Assembly: GCF_013359725.1 (NCBI RefSeq)
Contig: NZ_JABFMW010000038.1
Coordinates: 1-35,984 of the forward strand
Direction of reading: 5' to 3'
DNA: 35,984 nt
DNA from: Pseudarthrobacter sp. C4D7
GTDB lineage: Bacteria > Actinomycetota > Actinomycetes > Actinomycetales > Micrococcaceae
Below, in pieces: positions 31,693 through 35,984 of this stretch (within the stretch, counting starts at the first letter, position 1; the number at the start of each line of letters is the position of its first letter). The notes beneath the pieces were generated by a model. It made no database searches and had not been told where the DNA came from. It saw only the letters and a list, made by a program, of their open reading frames with translations. The position numbers and the translations under genes are program-made.

Positions 31693-32525
31693 GCACCCCG
31701 CACCGGCTGGAACGCCGGAGTCGCCAGCATGGAGCCGTCGGCGTCGATGGCTAGGACGGCAACATCCCACTCCTCCGCGGCGCGGTCCAGCATCCGGGTC
31801 CCGCCGGCAACGATCGCGGTGGCCAGGACGTCGGCGGTGACGATGTCGGCGGCGGCAACGGTGACCTGGACAAACCCTGCGTCCCGGGCGCCGCTTCCCA
31901 CCCACCAGATGTGTTCGCCGCGTTCAGCGGAGCCGGAGGTGGCGATGGCGTGGTGCCGGTTGGTGCCGCCGAGCGCAAAGCCGGTGATGAGGGTTCGGCG
32001 GTCCGCGGGATCCACCACGCCTGCTTTCCACGGCTCGGTGCTGCCCGGGCGCGGCGAGCCGCTGACCAGGACGTCGCCGCCGGCGTTCAGGCACCAGTCG
32101 CGCCGGCCCAGGGCCAGGAGCGACACCCCGGCCTCGCGGATGGCATGGCCCTTGATGATCCCGGACAGATCCAGCACCCCATCCGGCCTCTCGGGGGTGA
32201 ACGCCCCCTCCGTGAGCAGGCGCCACTCATGCGCCTCGGCATAGGCTTCGCGCATCTGCACCGACGCATGGGGCAGCGTCATTTCACCGCGCGCCAGCCT
32301 GCTGGCTTCCGACCCGGGGCGGTACAGGCTGAAGGTTTCGTCCAAGTCCCGGAACAAGCGCTCGACGACGGCGGTGGCGGCGGTGAGCTCATCGGGCCCC
32401 GGCTGCCCTTCCGCGGGGTCGCCGACGGGCAGCGTCAGGCCGATGACCGTTCCCATGCATTCGAAGGTGCGGGCCTTGAGGGCCGGGCCGGTGGATGCCG
32501 GCAGGGGACTAGAGGTTAGCTGCAT
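31689..32525 (-). CDS. apbE: FAD:protein FMN transferase
   Basis: This 278-residue ApbE-family enzyme attaches FMN from FAD to a threonine of a target protein. Family motifs are FECMGTVIGL at the N-terminus, FSLYRPGSEASRL, DLSGIIKGHA, LNAGGDVLVSG, ATSG and ADVLATA. The ATG at 32525 lies inside the FMN-binding gene's 3' end (17-nt overlap), while the longer upstream frame has no family similarity. The neighbouring FMN-binding protein with an SGAT motif is the obvious substrate. No signal peptide is obvious at this start, which is unusual as many bacterial ApbE proteins act outside; a cytoplasmic or alternative export route is possible. Confidence 0.88.
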   Translation of the reverse strand: MQLTSSPLPASTGPALKARTFECMGTVIGLTLPVGDPAEGQPGPDELTAATAVVERLFRDLDETFSLYRPGSEASRLARGEMTLPHASVQMREAYAEAHEWRLLTEGAFTPERPDGVLDLSGIIKGHAIREAGVSLLALGRRDWCLNAGGDVLVSGSPRPGSTEPWKAGVVDPADRRTLITGFALGGTNRHHAIATSGSAERGEHIWWVGSGARDAGFVQVTVAAADIVTADVLATAIVAGGTRMLDRAAEEWDVAVLAIDADGSMLATPAFQPVRGA

Positions 32526-33030
32526 CGATGGCTGCCTGGAGTGAGGTGAGGTAGGCGTCGCTGGTAATGGTGGCGCCGCTGACGGTCTGGACATTGGCAG
32601 ACTGCGCCGCCAGGACCTTGCTCTTGAGCAGGGGCGCCGCGCGGTTGCTGATCTGGATGGACTTGCCGTCCGTGTTGGTCAGCTGCAGCGCCGTGACGTC
32701 GGTGATCTTCCCGTTCGCCACCGTGATCTGGACCTGCACAGGACCAAACCGGGTCTGGACGGTGGTTCCCTTGTAAGTGCCGGAGGCATTGGACGAACTG
32801 GAGGGTCCGGAGCCTGCGGAACCGGAAGAACCAGTGGTGCCCGACGAGCTGGAGGAACCTGCCGACCCGGCTGACCCGGATGTTCCCGTGCCGGTGGCGC
32901 CGGGGGCGCCTGCCGCCGTCGTATTTGAGGCCACGGTGCTGATGCCGCCCGCCTGGGTGCCTGTCTGCCAGCCGGCCAGGAGGATCCCGGCCGAGGCCAG
33001 GGCCGCTGCGACTGTTCCGCGTATTTTCAC
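32509..33030 (-). CDS. Exported FMN-binding domain protein (flavinylated electron carrier)
   Basis: A signal peptide or anchor occupies about residues 1-28. A Ser/Gly/Thr-rich linker (about 35-82) leads to an FMN_bind domain (about 83-173) with GTYKGTTVQTRFGPVQVQITVANGKI and the flavinylation motif SGAT, whose Thr (near 155) is the expected covalent FMN site. It should shuttle electrons outside the membrane from the neighbouring flavocytochrome to an unknown acceptor. The start overlaps the upstream gene's stop (ATGA) and the 3' end overlaps apbE. Confidence 0.85.
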   Translation of the reverse strand: MKIRGTVAAALASAGILLAGWQTGTQAGGISTVASNTTAAGAPGATGTGTSGSAGSAGSSSSSGTTGSSGSAGSGPSSSSNASGTYKGTTVQTRFGPVQVQITVANGKITDVTALQLTNTDGKSIQISNRAAPLLKSKVLAAQSANVQTVSGATITSDAYLTSLQAAIDAANL

Positions 33031-34493
33031 CAGTCAAACCTTTCGTGGTGGATCTGTTCCTGGCGGACGCCGGCTTGTCCGGCGTCCGCAATGACGTTGG
33101 CCGCCCACGCCGCCGGGCCGCAGACATAGACGTCCGCATCCTTGATGTCCGGCACATAGGAGTTAAGGCTGTAGCCGTTGCGCACCGATTCCTCGGGGAG
33201 CCAGGTGGACCGGCCACGGCTTCGCGGCCCGGTGAGGTGGAAGAGGCGGACCCCGCGCGCCTGGCAGAGGTCCAGGATTTCGTTGCGCAGGTAAAGCTCC
33301 TTCTCGGTGTGGCCGCGGAGCAGGACCGTGGCCTCGCCGGGGGTGAACGGGGTGGTCTCCAGCAGCGCGCGCAAGGGAGTGATGCCAATCCCGGCGCCGA
33401 TCATCACTACCTTGTTCTTGGTCCGGGCTGCCGTGCTGAGTAATCCGTAGGGACCCTCAAGGGCCACCTTGGTGCCTTTCCGCAGCCGGAGCAGCTGGGC
33501 CGAACCGGTGCCAAGGTTCCGCACCGTGACCCGCAGCGTCCCCTGGCCGTCCTGGCCGTTGACCACCGGCTCCGCTGACAGGCTGAATGGGTGGGGATGC
33601 CACCACATGCCCGGAGCCAGGAAGCGCCAGATGAAGAAGCGTCCGCCCGTTCCTGCCAGCTGGTCCAGCTTCCGGCCCCGCATGACGATATTCACCACGC
33701 CGGGCGCCACGGCTTCCACACGGGCCACCGTCAGTTGGTGGCGAACCGTGGCCAGCACAGGCTCAAGGATGCGGAAGTACACGACGGCCGAACCGGTGTA
33801 GATACAGATGGCAAGCCAGTACCACCGCTGCCAGGTCCCGGCCGCAAAGAGGCCGCCCACACTGAACTGGTGGGGGATCGATGTTGCAACCGCCGCGTAG
33901 GTCAGCAAGTGGACCACGTACCAGAACTCGTACGGGAAGCGCCGGCGGACGGCCACCAGGGAGGTCACCACGACGGCGATGAACAGGGCCATGGAAACGA
34001 ACGCCAGCCACATATCCGGCACCTGGACCCAGAGGTTGATGGATTCGCTGACGGGATCCAGGCCTTCGGCCATACCGTAGCCGACGGCAAGCAGCAGGCC
34101 ATGCGCCAGGAGGAGGTAGAGGGAGGGCTTGCCCAGCTTGCCGTGGAATTCGAGGGCTCGGTCGTGGCCGATGGTGCGGTCGATAAACGGGATCCGCGCG
34201 GCCAGGAGCAGCATCAGCAGGACCAGGTCCATGCCCGCCAGTCCGGCCACGATCCCCGCCGCCGTAAACAATGCGGCCGGTGAGGTGATGGTGGTGGCCC
34301 CGCCGTCGGCCAGCCACAAGGCGATGGCGGCGGCCACGGACGCCCAGGCAATGACGGTCAGGAGGTCCGTCCGCAGCATGCGCTGGCGGTACTGGCGGGT
34401 GAACCAGCCGCGGGCGGGTATCTTCGGTGGTGAGAGCTCCGGGCGGCCGGAGCTGCTTGCGGCCGGTGATGCCGGCAGGAGCTGCGTGTTCAT
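33027..34493 (-). CDS. Ferric-reductase-like flavocytochrome (membrane domain plus FAD/NAD domains)
   Basis: The 488-residue protein has about six membrane helices (about 40-260), with His pairs in candidate heme positions (FHGKLGKPSLYLLLAHG and YVVHLLTYAAVATSIPH). A ferredoxin-reductase-type C-terminus follows, with the flavin motif HPFSLS, the pyridine-nucleotide motif GAGIGITPLRALLE and YVCGPAAW near the end. It should move electrons from NAD(P)H across the membrane, and the FMN-binding protein translated from the overlapping next gene is the likely acceptor. ATG at 34493 is first in the operon. Confidence 0.85.
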   Translation of the reverse strand: MNTQLLPASPAASSSGRPELSPPKIPARGWFTRQYRQRMLRTDLLTVIAWASVAAAIALWLADGGATTITSPAALFTAAGIVAGLAGMDLVLLMLLLAARIPFIDRTIGHDRALEFHGKLGKPSLYLLLAHGLLLAVGYGMAEGLDPVSESINLWVQVPDMWLAFVSMALFIAVVVTSLVAVRRRFPYEFWYVVHLLTYAAVATSIPHQFSVGGLFAAGTWQRWYWLAICIYTGSAVVYFRILEPVLATVRHQLTVARVEAVAPGVVNIVMRGRKLDQLAGTGGRFFIWRFLAPGMWWHPHPFSLSAEPVVNGQDGQGTLRVTVRNLGTGSAQLLRLRKGTKVALEGPYGLLSTAARTKNKVVMIGAGIGITPLRALLETTPFTPGEATVLLRGHTEKELYLRNEILDLCQARGVRLFHLTGPRSRGRSTWLPEESVRNGYSLNSYVPDIKDADVYVCGPAAWAANVIADAGQAGVRQEQIHHERFDW

Positions 34494-34807
34494 GTATCAA
34501 ACATGGGCGGGGAAGCTATGTCCCTGCTGTGAAAAGAGGCCAGCGGCGGCTGTGACCCTTCGACAGGGGCATGCCCTTATACACCCGATTGGTCTTTAAT
34601 TGCGTCAACTCGTAGACTTGGTAGGCGCTAAGTGCGCGGAGCGTGCGCAATTGCTCCGGTTGCCCGGTAATTTTCTCCAGGGTGGCCGGTAGTTAGGGGC
34701 TCAAGTTGCGTAACTAACCGTTGCCCGTACATTCTGTGGGTCGCACTTGGCAGCATGGTCCAGCAGCAGATATGCGGATCATTACTTTCAATTCTTGAGG
34801 AGAAGTC
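34494..34807. other. 314-nt divergent intergenic region
   Basis: The gap lies between the flavocytochrome operon (minus) and rpmB (plus). It contains the rpmB promoter (34706-34733) and a weaker candidate TTGCGT-16 nt-TAGGCG near 34600. No iron box and no convincing Zur box (alternating TGAAA/TTTCA) was found by eye. Confidence 0.5.
34706..34733 (+). promoter_or_regulatory. Promoter of the rpmB-rpmG-rpsN operon
   Basis: TTGCGT (34706-34711), a 16-nt spacer and TACATT (34728-34733) resemble a sigma-70 promoter. A leader of about 68 nt would precede the ATG at 34808. Confidence 0.5.
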
Positions 34808-35044
34808 ATGGCAGCACACTGCCAAGTGACCGGAGCCGAGCCGGGCTTTGGGCACAGCATTTCGCACTCGCACCGCCGCAACAAGCGCCGGTTCGATCCG
34901 AACATTCAGAAGAAGCGCTACTGGGTTCCGTCCCTGCGCCGTAACGTCACGCTGCAGGTCTCTGCACGTGGCATCAAGACCATCGACGTGCGCGGCATCG
35001 ACGCAGTCGTCGCCGACATTCTGGCTCGTGGGGTGAAGCTCTAG
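34808..35044 (+). CDS. rpmB: Ribosomal protein bL28, zinc-independent form
   Basis: The 78-residue protein begins MAAHCQVTGAEPGFGHSISHSHRRNKRRFDPNIQ and ends with VSARGIKTIDVRGIDAVVADILARG, the pattern of bL28 in the large ribosomal subunit. It has one Cys and no Cys-x-x-Cys pairs, so it is the zinc-free (C-minus) form, like mycobacterial RpmB2. GAGGAG lies 6 nt before the ATG. Its stop overlaps the GTG of rpmG. In mycobacteria such operons are induced by zinc shortage through Zur, but no Zur box was seen here. Confidence 0.95.
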   Translation: MAAHCQVTGAEPGFGHSISHSHRRNKRRFDPNIQKKRYWVPSLRRNVTLQVSARGIKTIDVRGIDAVVADILARGVKL

Positions 35045-35211
35045 TGGCTAAGGACAAGGACGTACGTCCGATCATCAAGCTCAAGTCGACTGCGGGCACG
35101 GGTTACACCTACGTAACCCGCAAGAACCGTCGTAACGACCCGGACCGCATGGTCCTGAAGAAGTACGACCCCAAGATCCGCCAGCACGTCGAATTCCGAG
35201 AGGAGCGCTAA
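35044..35211 (+). CDS. rpmG: Ribosomal protein bL33, zinc-independent form
   Basis: The 55-residue protein reads VAKDKDVRPIIKLKSTAGTG, then YTYVTRKNRRNDPDRMVLKKYDP and ends FREER, a standard bL33 of the large subunit. It has no cysteine and is therefore the zinc-independent (C-minus) type. The GTG start shares the last base of the rpmB TAG, so the two are translationally coupled. It was identified by reading the frame directly because of its short length. Confidence 0.94.
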   Translation: MAKDKDVRPIIKLKSTAGTGYTYVTRKNRRNDPDRMVLKKYDPKIRQHVEFREER

Positions 35212-35213
35212 AC

Positions 35214-35519
35214 ATGGCTAAGAAGTCCAAGATTGCTCGCAACGAGCAGCGCAAGGTCATCGTTGAGCGTTACGCTGCCAAGCGCCTCGAACTGAAGAAG
35301 ACCCTGGTTGACGAAAACGCAACCGACGAAGCACGCGAAGCAGCCCGCCTGGGCCTGCAGAAGCTGCCCCGCAACGCGTCCCCGATCCGTCTGCGCAACC
35401 GCGACATCATCGACGGCCGCCCCCGTGGCACCTTCCAGAAGTTCGGCATCTCCCGTGTTCGCTTCCGCGACATGGCTCACCGCGGTGAGCTCCCGGGCAT
35501 CACCAAGTCTTCCTGGTAA
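35214..35519 (+). CDS. rpsN: Ribosomal protein uS14, zinc-independent long form
   Basis: The 101-residue protein is a long-form uS14 of the small subunit: MAKKSKIARNEQRK at the start, LPRNASPIRLRNRDIIDGRPRGTFQKFGISRVRFRDMAHRGELPG and KSSW at the end. It lacks the Cys-x-x-Cys zinc pairs of the short form. AGGAG lies 9 nt upstream of the ATG, inside the rpmG end. The gene order rpmB-rpmG-rpsN matches the mycobacterial zinc-free cluster, but rpsR2, which closes that cluster there, is absent here. Confidence 0.95.
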   Translation: MAKKSKIARNEQRKVIVERYAAKRLELKKTLVDENATDEAREAARLGLQKLPRNASPIRLRNRDIIDGRPRGTFQKFGISRVRFRDMAHRGELPGITKSSW

Positions 35520-35546
35520 TCCAGCACCGCTGATTCCAGCTGCTTG

Positions 35547-35582
35547 AGAAGGGCCGGCAACCGTTTGGTTGCTGGCCCTTCT
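35547..35582 (+). terminator. Intrinsic terminator after rpsN
   Basis: AGAAGGGCCGGCAACC (35547-35562) pairs with 35567-35582 through a GTTT loop, a 16-bp stem with one G-T pair. It lies 28 nt after the rpsN stop. Confidence 0.85.
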
Positions 35583-35738
35583 GCGTTTAACCCAGTGCTT
35601 GTTCAGCGGCTGCGGCTGCCGGGAACACCTGTGCGGCAGCACACACCTGCAGGATTGCGACGATGGCGGGTTGCGCAGGCGATCCACCCCGGGTTTCGCC
35701 GCGGAATACCGGGGATCTCGGGCCTCTGAAGGGCCGGT

Positions 35739-35767
35739 TTGCGGTGGGGGTTGTGTGCGTGTATTGT
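35739..35767 (+). promoter_or_regulatory. Upstream rrn-type promoter (P1)
   Basis: TTGCGG (35739-35744), a 17-nt spacer and TATTGT (35762-35767) form a sigma-70-like promoter. Confidence 0.65.
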
Positions 35768-35848
35768 TTTCTAAGTCGCCGCGGGGGAGACAGTGAAGAA
35801 CTGTTCACCGGGTGGCCAAAACCCCAAAATTCGAAGCCATTATCTGGT

Positions 35849-35857
35849 TGCTCTTTA
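35849..35857 (+). promoter_or_regulatory. boxA-like antitermination element
   Basis: TGCTCTTTA matches the core of the NusB/S10 boxA element of E. coli rrn leaders (TGCTCTTTAACA) at all nine positions. It lies about 75 nt below P1. Confidence 0.55.
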
Positions 35858-35916
35858 GGGCGCTGGAAATCGGTGTGGGGCGGTCCTCTATTTGATGTTG
35901 GTCCTGAAAGATGGAT

Positions 35917-35945
35917 TTGACTCGGGTTGTGGGATCGGGTAAGTT
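35917..35945 (+). promoter_or_regulatory. Downstream rrn-type promoter (P2)
   Basis: TTGACT (35917-35922), a 17-nt spacer and TAAGTT (35940-35945) form a strong sigma-70-like promoter, with transcription expected near 35952. Confidence 0.7.
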
Positions 35946-35984
35946 TGAAAAGTTGCTCCGGAGCGATCCTGAACGTTGGTTTGG

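Larger units (their letters stand above)
35583..35984 (+). other. Probable leader region of a ribosomal RNA operon
   Basis: No gene of more than about 85 codons with protein character is present in this 402-nt stretch. It contains two good promoters, a boxA-like antitermination element and several short palindromes (for example GCTCCGGAGC at 35955-35964). This is the arrangement of an rrn leader, and the position beyond a ribosomal-protein operon with terminator fits. No 16S sequence is reached, so the identification is an inference. Confidence 0.6.

Noticed and set aside
34740..34807. Zur box upstream of rpmB
   Set aside because: The nearest resemblance (TGCGGATCATTACTTTCA) lacks the TGAAA arm on the left side; too weak to call.
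1..35984. tRNA genes, CRISPR arrays, insertion sequences
   Set aside because: No cloverleaf-like sequence, regularly spaced repeat series or transposase frame was recognised when reading both strands.

Overview
The window looks like chromosomal DNA of a high-GC actinobacterium of the family Micrococcaceae, most likely Arthrobacter or Pseudarthrobacter. Base composition, frequent GTG starts, an IdeR/DtxR-type iron box and ribosomal proteins close to the mycobacterial RpmB2/RpmG1/RpsN2 set point that way. The genus is an inference from protein character; no search was run.

Layout. 1-3320 (minus strand): an asparagine-to-fumarate operon: GntR/FadR regulator, type II L-asparaginase, aspartate ammonia-lyase, then the first codons of a gene leaving the window. 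3362-7175 (minus): DedA membrane protein, a secreted SNase-type nuclease, a uracil-DNA-glycosylase-like protein and a CtaG-like membrane protein. The nuclease gene lies between two 44-nt copies of the 3' end of the glycosylase-like gene. 7238-13384: mixed housekeeping and hypothetical genes (GIY-YIG-like protein, S4 RNA-binding protein, sulfite-oxidase-family enzyme, NmrA-like SDR plus aldo/keto reductase, YchJ, membrane proteins). 13449-15813 (minus): acyl-CoA dehydrogenase and a small membrane protein.

16080-22070 (plus): three overlapping genes encoding a complete SMC-like complex of the Wadjet/MksBEF family: JetA (DUF3375), JetB (DUF4194) and JetC (SMC-like ATPase). No JetD nuclease gene adjoins them, so this is either a JetD-less Mks condensin or a Wadjet system with a detached or lost effector. 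The jetB 3' end carries a long low-complexity tail containing a perfect 20-bp inverted repeat.

22254-23477: a lipoprotein and a FusB-type zinc-finger protein, converging on a strong terminator. 23834-28954 (plus): an iron-siderophore uptake operon behind an IdeR-like box (binding lipoprotein, two FecCD permeases, ATPase, siderophore-interacting ferric reductase). 29161-31692: two paralogous SGNH hydrolases around a YciI-like protein and a MarR regulator. 31689-34493 (minus): a flavin electron-transfer operon (ferric-reductase-like flavocytochrome, FMN-binding protein, ApbE flavin transferase). 34808-35519 (plus): zinc-independent L28, L33 and S14 with promoter and terminator. 35583-35984: apparent leader of an rRNA operon, with two good promoters and a boxA-like element; no mature rRNA is reached.

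Many genes are tightly packed, with 4-nt overlaps within operons and abutting or shared stop codons between convergent genes. No transposase, integrase, CRISPR array or tRNA gene was recognised.
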